Assembly (NCBI GenBank): GCA_028818695.1
Contig: JAPPNK010000002.1
Location: 1-64,000, forward strand
Direction of reading: 5' to 3'
DNA: 64,000 nt
Source: Candidatus Poribacteria bacterium
Lineage (GTDB): Bacteria; Poribacteria; WGA-4E; GCA-2687025
Below are positions 17,993-25,778 of this stretch, piece by piece (position 1 is the first letter of the stretch; every line of letters begins with the position of its first letter). The notes beneath the pieces were generated by a model. The model searched no databases and was not told the origin of the DNA. It was given only the letters and a program-made list of their open reading frames with translations. Made by a program: the position numbers and the translations under genes.

Positions 17993-18994
17993 ATGCCGCT
18001 TCGAACCGCGCTCTTAGAAGTAAACCACTGGCATACGGGAATGTACGCCGAGGCGTTAAAAAACCTCGGCGTTCCTGTCGCCGCCGTGAGCGATGCGGAC
18101 ATTCATCGAGCGCGGGAATGGGCGGATCAAATCGGATGCCGCGCCTACGACTGCCCGCAGGAGCTTCTCGACAAGGAGCAGGTCGATTTCGTCTTTGCCC
18201 TTGCCCCGCATCATCGTATGTTGGCGCTTGCGTCCATGCTGGCGAAGCGCGCGCAGCCCTTTTCCATGGAAAAGCCGATGGCGTTGAAGGCGGAGCGTCT
18301 TGCCGAGCTTGTGGAGCCGATAGAGCGCGCCGGCATGTTTGCGGGAGTCGCCTTCGTCCGCAGGCTGAGCGGGTACGGAAAGGCTCTGCTGGACAGGCGC
18401 GAACAGATCGGCGCCGTCGGCCATTTTCAGGGCAGGTTCATCGGCGGACCGATGCAGCGGTATGTGGAGGACGGCTGCCCGTGGATGCTGGACAAGCGGG
18501 AGGCGGGCGGCGGATGCATGATGAACTTCGGGACGCACTTCTTCGACCTTTTCATTGAAATGACGGGCGAAAGGGTTGATCTCGTCTTCTGTCAAACAAG
18601 CCGCCGTCTGCATGGCGCCTCCGCAGAAGATTTTTCAAGCGTACTCTTAAAAACAGAATCGGGCGCCCTGGCGACGCTAGAGTCTGGCTACCTCCTCCCA
18701 GGCGAACCGAAAGAAAACATGATCTCCGTCAGCGGCGCAAACGCCTACGCCGGCAACGAAGGCGCCCGCTGGGGAGAAAAACCGGTCATCGCGTATAGAA
18801 ACGGCAAAACGGAGCGAATAACCGACCCTGAGCCGAACTACGCCGACTACACAGCCGACGTTCTCCGCCGATTCCAAGCCGATGAAAAACCGCTCGCCGA
18901 CATCCGCGCCATGACCCGCGTCCTAGCATGCGTCAACGCGGCGTATGAATCGGACGAAACGGGGAAGCCGGCGCAGCCGTCTTGCTGGATATGA
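17993..18994 (+). CDS. Divergent Gfo/Idh/MocA family oxidoreductase
   Basis: A 333-residue protein from the ATG one base after the topA stop. The EKP signature is present (FSMEKPMALK), as is the C-terminal GGGCMMNFGTHFFDLF region, where a Gly-rich turn and a His sit at the active site. The usual GxGxxG at the N-terminus is not recognisable: the first turn reads EVNHWHTGMY. Nucleotide binding may therefore be altered or use a different loop. Longer starts would lie inside topA. Substrate unknown. Confidence 0.8.
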   Translation: MPLRTALLEVNHWHTGMYAEALKNLGVPVAAVSDADIHRAREWADQIGCRAYDCPQELLDKEQVDFVFALAPHHRMLALASMLAKRAQPFSMEKPMALKAERLAELVEPIERAGMFAGVAFVRRLSGYGKALLDRREQIGAVGHFQGRFIGGPMQRYVEDGCPWMLDKREAGGGCMMNFGTHFFDLFIEMTGERVDLVFCQTSRRLHGASAEDFSSVLLKTESGALATLESGYLLPGEPKENMISVSGANAYAGNEGARWGEKPVIAYRNGKTERITDPEPNYADYTADVLRRFQADEKPLADIRAMTRVLACVNAAYESDETGKPAQPSCWI

Positions 18995-19057
18995 GTAAAC
19001 GCGCAAGCGAGAGAAAACGTTCAAACATACACACGCGCAGATCATAGAGGTATCCCG

Positions 19058-20251
19058 TTGAAAAGCCACATCCGATTTGTCTTGACGCCATTGCTAACAG
19101 CCGCTCTCCTATGCTTCGGCGCCGTTCAAGAGGCGTTTGCCGGAGCCGGACGCCAAGCCGCGCTCTTTCTAGACTACCCGCATCGAAGCGTCCGCGCCGC
19201 CGGCCTCGCCGACACCTTTGTCACCGTCGACAACGACCCAGGATCGTCGTTGTGGAACCCCGCCGGATTGAGCGCCATCCAGAAGACGACCGTCCTGATC
19301 GGGTACAACTCCCATAGCCAAGCTTTTGGAGCGGCGGGCGAGGGGCTGTATTACGCTGTCGGCGCCCTCTCAACGCCTCTCGGAAACGGCGTCTTGAACG
19401 CGACGCTCCAGCTGAACGGACAGGGAACCATCGACTACACAACCGACTCTCCCGACGTCCTGGATGTTGTGAACCTCGGCACCAACTGGGTGTTCAGCGC
19501 CTCCTATGCCGAGGCGTTGTCGGACAACCTGCGCGCCGGCCTCACCGGCAAGATCATCCGGCAGGTTCTGGGCGCGGGGCTTGAAGGCGGGGGGCACTCC
19601 TCCACCTCCTACGCTTTAGACGCCGGCGTTCAATGGGACCTTCTGAACGACCGGCTCACAACGGCGGCTTCCATCTTGAATTACGGCACGCGCGTTCAGT
19701 TTAAGGACGCGAATCAAAGCGACCCCCTTCCTCGAAAATTTCGCGCGGGCGCCTCTGTCCTGGCAATCAACATGCCGGGCGAATTTGAGATGCGCGTCAG
19801 CGGCGAAATCGCCGCCGCCATCGACGCCTTATCGCAGAACCGCGAAGCGGAAGATTTCGTCCAAACCGTCGATGAGCGAATGGAAGATGGAGCGAACGAC
19901 GCAAACTCCAAATATGCGGGCCGTTCAAGAGCCGACATTGAGGATGAGCTGATTCGTCAGCGCGGCATCGGCATCCACGCTTTTGGATGGGAGCGGCTGG
20001 AACGCTCCTTCGGAGTGGAGGCGGTCGTCGCGCAGATCTTGGCGGTGAGAGCGGGACTCAAATGGCATGACGAAGGGATTGAAGTCGGCTCTCAGCTGGA
20101 CATCATGGACAGGGCGGCGTTCGGATTTGGGGTCAATCTGGAGGCGGCGACAGAGCTTCCAATCGTTGTGGATTACGCAAACGGGCTTTGGGGTCAGGGC
20201 GGTCCGACGCGGGAGCGCATCCACAGCTTCTCTCTTTCGGTCGGCTTATAA
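19058..20251 (+). CDS. PorV/UPF0164-like outer membrane beta-barrel protein
   Basis: A 397-residue exported protein beginning at a TTG with an AGAGG ribosome site. A signal peptide (LLTAALLCFGAVQEAFA) is followed by the N-terminal hallmark of the PorV/PorQ/UPF0164 barrels: short helix, AAGLADTFVTVDNDPGSSLW, NPAGLSAIQKT. A repeated strand pattern runs to the end, with an acidic insert near 255-300. PorV is the outer membrane shuttle of type IX secretion in Bacteroidota; relatives occur widely outside it, so the role here is inferred. It is 26 bases upstream of a DUF5683-like gene. Confidence 0.72.
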   Translation: MKSHIRFVLTPLLTAALLCFGAVQEAFAGAGRQAALFLDYPHRSVRAAGLADTFVTVDNDPGSSLWNPAGLSAIQKTTVLIGYNSHSQAFGAAGEGLYYAVGALSTPLGNGVLNATLQLNGQGTIDYTTDSPDVLDVVNLGTNWVFSASYAEALSDNLRAGLTGKIIRQVLGAGLEGGGHSSTSYALDAGVQWDLLNDRLTTAASILNYGTRVQFKDANQSDPLPRKFRAGASVLAINMPGEFEMRVSGEIAAAIDALSQNREAEDFVQTVDERMEDGANDANSKYAGRSRADIEDELIRQRGIGIHAFGWERLERSFGVEAVVAQILAVRAGLKWHDEGIEVGSQLDIMDRAAFGFGVNLEAATELPIVVDYANGLWGQGGPTRERIHSFSLSVGL

Positions 20252-20277
20252 GCGTTTTATAAAGTTCAAGGAATCGC

Positions 20278-20946
20278 ATGATGGGGCGAATCGCTGTCGT
20301 TCTTCTGTTCTGTATGCTGGCTGCGCCGGCAAGCGTCCGCGCCGCTGAAGCGGCAAACCTGCCTGAATCGGACGCCGCGTACCTCGCGCCGGCGTCCAAA
20401 TCTCCCGACCGCGCCTTTTTATATTCGGCGCTCCTCCCAGGCGCGGGACAGCTCTACGCCGACGCAGACCGCGGTTTTCTATATCTAGCGGCAGAGGCGG
20501 CGCTCCTGACAGGCTACGCTATAACCCGCCGTTCCGCCCAGCAGATGCGGGACGACTACTACAACCTAGTCCGCGCCGGCGTCACCTTCGACGGCCCAGG
20601 CTCCACCGACAGCTGGAACGAAGAAGATTTTGAGCATGCGACCGATTTCAACACATGGGACAACATCTACGTCAACGACGGCGGAACGCCCATTGAGCGC
20701 GTCGGGGCGTATTCATGGCGCGACCTATCCGAAGCCTCCCCCGATTCTCAGCTGCGCAAGGCGGCTTTAGAAAAACGGCTGGAAAGCAACGGCCGCTTTA
20801 GAGACGCGCGCGCTCTGCTGGGGGCTTTGCTTTTCAACCACCTGATTAGCGCCGTTGACGCGCGCTTCGCCGCCCGCAGCGACTCTTTTTCCGCCGGCGT
20901 CCGCCTAGACGGTTCCCCGTCTCTGACTTTCCGCGCCTCCTTTTAA
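20278..20946 (+). CDS. DUF5683-like envelope protein
   Basis: A 222-residue protein with a signal peptide (MMGRIAVVLLFCMLAAPASVRA). The hallmark is ALLPGAGQLYADADRGFLYLAAEAALLTGYA, a Pro-Gly-x-Gly-Gln turn next to hydrophobic helices. A relative with VLPGWGQFTIGEPLQGSFFGAA lies at 25150. Family members are often near outer membrane protein genes; their function is not established. An AAGGA ribosome site precedes the start and the PorV-like gene is just upstream, so they likely form one operon. Confidence 0.7.
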   Translation: MMGRIAVVLLFCMLAAPASVRAAEAANLPESDAAYLAPASKSPDRAFLYSALLPGAGQLYADADRGFLYLAAEAALLTGYAITRRSAQQMRDDYYNLVRAGVTFDGPGSTDSWNEEDFEHATDFNTWDNIYVNDGGTPIERVGAYSWRDLSEASPDSQLRKAALEKRLESNGRFRDARALLGALLFNHLISAVDARFAARSDSFSAGVRLDGSPSLTFRASF

Positions 20947-21239
20947 GCGCGCTTCGCCGCCCCTTCGCCCGCATCTAGTCATTCCCGCGCAAGCGGGAAT
21001 CCAGAGGTGCCGGCTGTCGTTTGTCTGAACTAGGATTTTCAGGATTGGAAAGATGGACAAGATATGCCGCGAAACCCCTATAAAGAGGAAGAAACGCGAC
21101 CAGAAATCCCCTAGCCCTCCCTTTCAAGGGGGGAAGAAACGCGACCATACTTAAGCGTCAACGTCAGGGTTCGCCCTCTTGATCCATGGAGCAAAATAAA
21201 GCATCCTATGCGCGAAACGAAACTCAAAGGGAGCCGCCC
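20947..21239. other. Intergenic stretch with hairpin repeats
   Basis: No gene is seen. It contains the isolated hairpin core of the MITE-like element (CATTCCCGCGCAAGCGGGAAT, 20978-21007), and a CTGAACTAGGATTTTCAGGA stretch of a kind I have seen repeated in other bacterial genomes. A direct repeat of GGAAGAAACGCGACCA (21087-21102 and 21132-21147) flanks a small CCCTT/AAGGG hairpin. An upstream ATG at 21186 opens the next reading frame but lacks a ribosome site. Confidence 0.55.
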
Positions 21240-21956
21240 ATGTTTAGACAAATCAACGCCGCTCTAGACGACTACATCGGCTTAGGTGCGCAGGCAACTG
21301 ACCTTCTCAACGACCGCATGCAAGATTGCTTCCGCGCCTGCGGCATTGGGCGCGCCGCTCTCTTGGCCACGTCCAATAACATACTTTTCACTGTTCGGGG
21401 CGAACTGAAAGCGGGGGACCATAAGCCGCCTCGAGGCGTCAAGCTGAAACAGACCGCCTTTGAAGTCCGGCTCAACAAACTGCAGTACGAAGGCGCCGGG
21501 TACGATCTGCTGGACGAAATACTCCAACATTATGAAATGGAGGGGGACGGAGCCTATGTCTGGATCGTCCCGGACGGGTATATGGCGTCGCTGTCCGATG
21601 TCGAAAAAGTCTGGGAGGCGGAAGGCGGCGGCTATTTTTCACATGAGTCGATGTGCGTCCTAAACACCTCCGACAAGCCGACCCGCTGCCGCTTGGAAGC
21701 GTTTTTTGAAGACACAAGCATTGCGCCTGTCTCGGTCGAGTTTGTCGTTGAGGCGAAGCAGTCGCTCCACTACCGCATCGATAAACTGAAACGGGAGGAC
21801 GGGAGCGATCTGATACCGAAAGACGCCCCCGTCAGCTACAAGATCACTAGCTTTGACAAACGGGTCGTCGTGCAGGGTTCCCGCATCCTGACATCGGGGC
21901 GCAGCTCCGAGTTTGGAAGCTTTGGAACCGTCGTTGCATGGACGCCCGCCAACTAG
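21240..21956 (+). CDS. ASRT-domain protein (sensory rhodopsin transducer family) with an extra N-terminal domain
   Basis: A 238-residue protein. Residues 104-238 match the Anabaena sensory rhodopsin transducer family in order: AYVWIVPDGYM, GGYFSHESMCVLNTSDKP, RLEAFFEDTSIAPVSVEFVV, HYRIDKLK, LIPKDAPVSYKI, and VVVQGSRI. Canonical members of about 125 residues form beta-sandwich tetramers; many occur far from rhodopsins, near carbohydrate genes. The first 100 residues are unrelated to that family and not recognised. Start chosen at the ATG with an AAAGGGAG ribosome site. The sialidase begins 10 bases later, so they are co-translated. No rhodopsin gene is present. Confidence 0.72.
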   Translation: MFRQINAALDDYIGLGAQATDLLNDRMQDCFRACGIGRAALLATSNNILFTVRGELKAGDHKPPRGVKLKQTAFEVRLNKLQYEGAGYDLLDEILQHYEMEGDGAYVWIVPDGYMASLSDVEKVWEAEGGGYFSHESMCVLNTSDKPTRCRLEAFFEDTSIAPVSVEFVVEAKQSLHYRIDKLKREDGSDLIPKDAPVSYKITSFDKRVVVQGSRILTSGRSSEFGSFGTVVAWTPAN

Positions 21957-21965
21957 GAGAGCAGC

Positions 21966-23045
21966 ATGGACGCCCCGATAGAGCAGCCCCGCGGATTTTC
22001 AATTCCTCTCGTGGACCTCGACGCTCAAACGGAGCGGCAGGTCATCATTGACCGAGAGCCTGGACAGTACCTCGGCCATCCAACAACAGCCCTCCTAGGC
22101 GACGGCAGAACGATCATCGTCGTCTATCCAAAAGGGCATGGGCGCGGAGCGGTCGTCATGAAACGCAGCGAAGACGGCGGACTCACATGGAGCGAACGGC
22201 TGCCGACGCCAAAAAATTGGGAAACCTCCCAGGAAGTGCCGACGCTCTACCGCGTTCCAGACCCGTCCACAGGCGGAATGCGTCTCATCATGTTTTCAGG
22301 CTTATACCCGATCAAGATCGCCTCGTCCGACGACGACGGAGAAACCTGGACGCCGCTTGAGCCGATCGGCGACTTCGGCGGCATCGTCGCTATGGGCGAT
22401 GTGGTCCCGCTCAAAGATGGAACCCTCATGGCGATGTTCCATGACGACGGCCGCTACCTCAACCCACAGAAGCGCGGGTCGGGCTTCACCGTCTATAAAA
22501 CGCTCTCCAGCGACGGCGGACGAACATGGGGCGATCCGATCCCTGTGACGAGACATCCCCAGGCGCATCTATGCGAGCCGGGGGCTGTTCGTTCGCCGGA
22601 CGGCAATCAGATTGCGGTTCTGTTTCGGGAAAACAGCCGAACGCGCAACTCGTTCATCATCTTCACCGAGGATGAGGGAAAGACATGGACGGAGCCTGCG
22701 GAACTCCCAGGCGCGTTGACGGGAGACCGGCATGTGTGCCGCTACGCGCCGGACGGACGCCTGCTCATTCAGTTCCGCGACACAACCCATGAAAGCCCAA
22801 CCAAAGGCGACTGGGCGGGATGGGTCGGAACCTACGAGGATTTGCTCTATCAGCGGGAGGGGCAGTACCGCATCCGCTTGATGGACAACACGCGCGGAGC
22901 CGACTGCGCCTATCCCGCTGTGGAGCTGTTGCCGGACGGAACGTTCGTGTCCGTCACCTACGGCCACTGGACGGAGGGCGAAAGCCCGTATATCGCCTCC
23001 GTCCGCTTCAAGTTAGAGGAACTGGACGCGCTTGCTGACCCGTAG
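21966..23045 (+). CDS. Sialidase-like BNR-repeat glycoside hydrolase
   Basis: A 359-residue six-bladed propeller. Four Asp-boxes (S/T-x-D-x-G-x-x-W) are seen: SEDGGLTW (68-75), SDDDGETW (121-128), SSDGGRTW (181-188) and TEDEGKTW (234-241). HLCEPGAV supplies a candidate acidic active-site residue, and RGADCAYPAVELLPDGTFV follows the sialidase pattern. No signal peptide is visible, so it may act in the cytosol on imported sugars. It could be any exo-alpha-sialidase-like hydrolase. It is coupled to the ASRT gene. Its last 100 or so bases are duplicated at 23683. Confidence 0.82.
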   Translation: MDAPIEQPRGFSIPLVDLDAQTERQVIIDREPGQYLGHPTTALLGDGRTIIVVYPKGHGRGAVVMKRSEDGGLTWSERLPTPKNWETSQEVPTLYRVPDPSTGGMRLIMFSGLYPIKIASSDDDGETWTPLEPIGDFGGIVAMGDVVPLKDGTLMAMFHDDGRYLNPQKRGSGFTVYKTLSSDGGRTWGDPIPVTRHPQAHLCEPGAVRSPDGNQIAVLFRENSRTRNSFIIFTEDEGKTWTEPAELPGALTGDRHVCRYAPDGRLLIQFRDTTHESPTKGDWAGWVGTYEDLLYQREGQYRIRLMDNTRGADCAYPAVELLPDGTFVSVTYGHWTEGESPYIASVRFKLEELDALADP

Positions 23046-23048
23046 AGT

Positions 23049-23627
23049 TTACGGGTTGGCGGCGCGTATCTCATCGCTTGTGAAGCCGTAGTCTTCCCAT
23101 GTGACGATGCGCCACTCCGGCTCATTCGTGTCAGGATTGACGCGCTGTTCGAAGGTGAAGACGCTGTCGCCTTCGGCGTAAGCGCCCGTAAAGCCGCCCT
23201 CAAGCGTGCCTTCCGTGACGGTCAGCTGAAGGCGGTAATGGTTCCGCGCTTCGTATTGCGTTTTGTCGTCGTTCAACGGCGCGATTTCCGGCGGTTCCGA
23301 GATCTCAATCTCAATGTCTTGGTACTTGTTGAAGACATAAATCGCCGCTTCCCGCTCCTGAACGATGTCGTCAAAGACGATGTCGTCTTCAATTTTGTCG
23401 GTGCCGCGGTCGGCCGAGTATTGAAATCCAATATCCCAATACGCCGACATGTAGAGATCGACATCCTCGGTCATGTACCCGCGCTGCCATTTCTCACGCA
23501 GCAACCTGTTGATCTCGTTCAGAACAGGATCCTGAGGATACGGCGGTTCCACATCCCCGCAACCGGCGAACAAGAGAGCTCCGCAGAGCAGGGAAACCAA
23601 GCCAGACCGAACCAGTACGTTTTTCAT
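23049..23627 (-). CDS. Lipoprotein, tandem copy 1
   Basis: A 192-residue lipoprotein: the signal peptide ends in the lipobox LFAGC (Cys23). The mature part starts with a helical VLNEINRLLREKWQRGYMTED stretch, followed by DVDLYMSAYWDIGFQYSAD and strands rich in acidic residues (IEIEISEPPEIAPLND, QLTVTEGTLEGGF, FTFEQRVN, EWRIVTWEDYGF). The order of helices and strands resembles the NTF2/SnoaL-like fold, but this is an impression only. Its stop lies 4 bases from the convergent sialidase stop. It is very similar to the copy at 23793. Confidence 0.75.
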   Translation of the reverse strand: MKNVLVRSGLVSLLCGALLFAGCGDVEPPYPQDPVLNEINRLLREKWQRGYMTEDVDLYMSAYWDIGFQYSADRGTDKIEDDIVFDDIVQEREAAIYVFNKYQDIEIEISEPPEIAPLNDDKTQYEARNHYRLQLTVTEGTLEGGFTGAYAEGDSVFTFEQRVNPDTNEPEWRIVTWEDYGFTSDEIRAANP

Positions 23628-23682
23628 TTCGTCAATCCTTCCCGTGTGCGTTGAGAACGCTGCCCCGCTCCTATACCTATGC

Positions 23683-23790
23683 GGAACGTTCGCGTCCGTC
23701 GCCTACGGCCGCTGGACGGAGGGCGAAAGCCCGTATATCGCCTCCGTCCGCTTCAAGTTAGAGGAACTGGACGCGTTTGCGAATCCATGG
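23683..23790 (+). pseudogene. Duplicated 3' tail of the sialidase gene
   Basis: In frame it reads TFASVAYGRWTEGESPYIAS and onward to LEELDAFANP, matching the sialidase C-terminus (TFVSVTYGHWTEGESPYIAS ... LEELDALADP) with few changes. It lacks any upstream part and the original stop codon is lost. It was carried along by the 745 bp duplication. Confidence 0.88.
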
Positions 23791-23792
23791 GT

Positions 23793-24371
23793 TTACGGGT
23801 TGGCGGCGCGTATCTCATCGATCGTGAAGCCGTAGTCTTCCCATGTGACGATGCGCCATTCCAGCTCGTTTGTGTCTGGGTTGGTACGCTGTTCGAAGGT
23901 GAAGACGCTGTCGCCTTCGGCGTAAGCGCCCGTGAAGCCGTCCTCAAGCGTCCCTTCCGTGACGGTCAGCTGAAGGCGGTAATGGTTCCTCGCTTCGTAT
24001 TGCGTTTTGTCGTCGTTCAACGCCGCAATTTCCGGCGGTTCCGAGATCTCAATCTCAATGTCTTGGAACCTGTTGAAGACGCGGATGGCGGCTTCCCGCT
24101 CCTGAACGATGTCGTCAAAGATGACGTCGTCTTCAATTTGGTCGGTGCCAAGATCTGCCGAGTATTGAAATCCAATGGCCCAAAACGCCGACATGTAAAG
24201 ATCGACATCCTCGGTCATGTAACCGCGCTGCCATTTTTCGCGCAGCACCTTGTTGATCTCGTTCAGAACAGGATCCTCATCGATCGGTTTTTCCACATCC
24301 CCGCAGCCGGCGGACAAGAGAGCTCCGCAGAGCAGGGAAACCAAGCCAGACCGAACCAGTACGTTTTTCAT
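23793..24371 (-). CDS. Lipoprotein, tandem copy 2
   Basis: 192 residues and the same length as copy 1, with lipobox LLSAGC. Differences are few and mostly conservative (for example VEKPIDEDP for VEPPYPQDP, and FNRFQDIEIE for FNKYQDIEIE), and the reading frame is intact. This suggests that both copies are kept under selection rather than decaying. Both likely sit on the periplasmic side of a membrane. An intergenic stretch of 210 bases to the next gene (24372-24581) shows no further feature. Confidence 0.75.
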   Translation of the reverse strand: MKNVLVRSGLVSLLCGALLSAGCGDVEKPIDEDPVLNEINKVLREKWQRGYMTEDVDLYMSAFWAIGFQYSADLGTDQIEDDVIFDDIVQEREAAIRVFNRFQDIEIEISEPPEIAALNDDKTQYEARNHYRLQLTVTEGTLEDGFTGAYAEGDSVFTFEQRTNPDTNELEWRIVTWEDYGFTIDEIRAANP

Positions 24372-24581
24372 TTCGTCAATCCTTTCCGTATGCGTGGAGG
24401 ACGCTGCCTCGCTTCCATGACGCTGTTTCCATTTTGCAGTTGACAGTTTCTTTTTGGAACCTGAGTCCGCTCATTAAGAAAACGATCGCATCCCTCCGCT
24501 TATGATTCATCCATGTCTTAATGCGCTGGGTTGAGAAGAAACGATCCGCGCTGATTTCGAGGCGCGTTGGCGATTTTTCAT

Positions 24582-25142
24582 CTACTCTACGTCCTCAGAC
24601 GAATCGCTGAAATCATAATATTCTACAATGCGCCATTCCAACTGGCTCGTTTCAGGATTCAAACGCTCTTCAAAAACAAACTGGTTTTCGCCCGAACCTT
24701 TCACGTTGGGAGATATGCCTTCCAAAGTACCGAACTGCGCTTCTCCAAAGAACTCATACCGGCTTCGCGCCTCATACCGCGTATACTCGTCGTTCAAGGA
24801 GAGAGCCGAGGACGGGAATTCTATATCTATCTCCAAACGATATCGATTGAAGAGGCGAATCATCGCTTCCCGCTCCTGCGCAATGTCGTCAAAAATGATA
24901 TCGTCATCGGGATGCGGCGTTCCGCGATCGGAGACATAGACAAAACCGTCCGCCCAGTAAGACGACATGTAAAGATCAATGTCCTCGGTCATGATGCCTT
25001 TCAGCCAGCGCTCTTGCAGAACGTCGTTGATGGCGGCGAGCGCGAGCGAATCCGGCGACCACGGAGCGATGGCTCGCTTGCGCTCGCCGCAACCGAGAGC
25101 GCAAAGAACGCTCAATAGCAGAGCCGCAGCGCCGCGCCGCAT
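24582..25142 (-). CDS. Lipoprotein, divergent third paralog
   Basis: 186 residues from the ATG at 25142, which puts a signal peptide at the start (MRRGAAALLLSVLCALGC, Cys18 as lipid anchor). An earlier in-frame start at 25178 would bury it. The body aligns with the two tandem lipoproteins: AINDVLQERWLKGIMTEDID, LYMSSYWADGFVYVSDRGT, IIFDDIAQEREAMIRLFNRY, ending with EWRIVEYYDFSD. It lies 7 bases after the stop of the DUF5683-like gene, so the two are co-translated. Confidence 0.72.
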   Translation of the reverse strand: MRRGAAALLLSVLCALGCGERKRAIAPWSPDSLALAAINDVLQERWLKGIMTEDIDLYMSSYWADGFVYVSDRGTPHPDDDIIFDDIAQEREAMIRLFNRYRLEIDIEFPSSALSLNDEYTRYEARSRYEFFGEAQFGTLEGISPNVKGSGENQFVFEERLNPETSQLEWRIVEYYDFSDSSEDVE

Positions 25143-25149
25143 ATGCGCA

Positions 25150-25674
25150 TTAAAATCGGAACTGGAATGCTCCCGCAATGCCTTCCTCAGCCGAAAAGAT
25201 CGTAAAATCGTTCATCTGTTCACTCTCCTTCATGACGCGCTTTCCCATAACTTCAGCGTTATGAATGTTCGCGTCAATATAGGCGTCAATCAACCCGTAC
25301 GCCCAAACGCCAATTCCCGCAAAGAGAAAAAATTGGCTGATCTTGTACCGCTCATTCGCGCGTTCATAGACCGCCTCCGCGGTGGGCGAAGTGATCCCAT
25401 GGTTCCGTATCGCCGGCAGATAATCGTTGTCGTAAATATCCTTAAAGTTCGAGCGGGCGACCCACCATCCAGCGAACAGCCCAATCGTGGCAGCCCCAAA
25501 AAAGGACCCTTGCAACGGCTCCCCGATGGTAAACTGCCCCCACCCTGGCAAGACTGCCGAACGCGCCATCGCGCTATACGGATGAACAAGCCGCAGATCA
25601 GCCTCGCCCTCCTCAGCAAACGCAAACGTCGACATAAAGCAGCACACAAGCAAAACAGCGGCGACGCGTCTCAA
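25150..25674 (-). CDS. DUF5683-like envelope protein
   Basis: 174 residues if started at the TTG at 25674, which has a GGGAG ribosome site 9 bases away and opens directly on a signal peptide (MRRVAAVLLVCCFMSTFAFA). An ATG at 25782 overlaps the WD40 stop by ATGA but would add 36 basic residues before the signal. The core AVLPGWGQFTIGEPLQGSFFGAATIGLFAGWW matches the DUF5683-like protein at 20278. Two more hydrophobic helices follow. Function unknown. Confidence 0.68.
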   Translation of the reverse strand: MRRVAAVLLVCCFMSTFAFAEEGEADLRLVHPYSAMARSAVLPGWGQFTIGEPLQGSFFGAATIGLFAGWWVARSNFKDIYDNDYLPAIRNHGITSPTAEAVYERANERYKISQFFLFAGIGVWAYGLIDAYIDANIHNAEVMGKRVMKESEQMNDFTIFSAEEGIAGAFQFRF

Positions 25675-25778
25675 CGGCTCATACTCCCAACGTCTCTGAT
25701 ATTCATACCGCTCAGTGTAACGCCTCCTCTGCAGCCTGTCAACCCTTTTCCTTTGGAATAATCTTCCTGAACAACCGC

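Larger units (their letters stand above)
22938..24427. repeat. Direct tandem duplication, unit about 745 bp
   Basis: Two abutting units (about 22938-23682 and 23683-24427) each contain the last 105 or so bases of the sialidase gene, a lipoprotein gene and its upstream region. Corresponding positions are offset by 744-745 bases (lipoprotein starts 23627 and 24371, stops 23049 and 23793). Differences are scattered substitutions, so the event is not very recent. Confidence 0.9.

Noticed and set aside
24372-24581. tRNA or small RNA in the gap upstream of the third lipoprotein
   Set aside because: No cloverleaf or terminator-like hairpin followed by T residues is visible.
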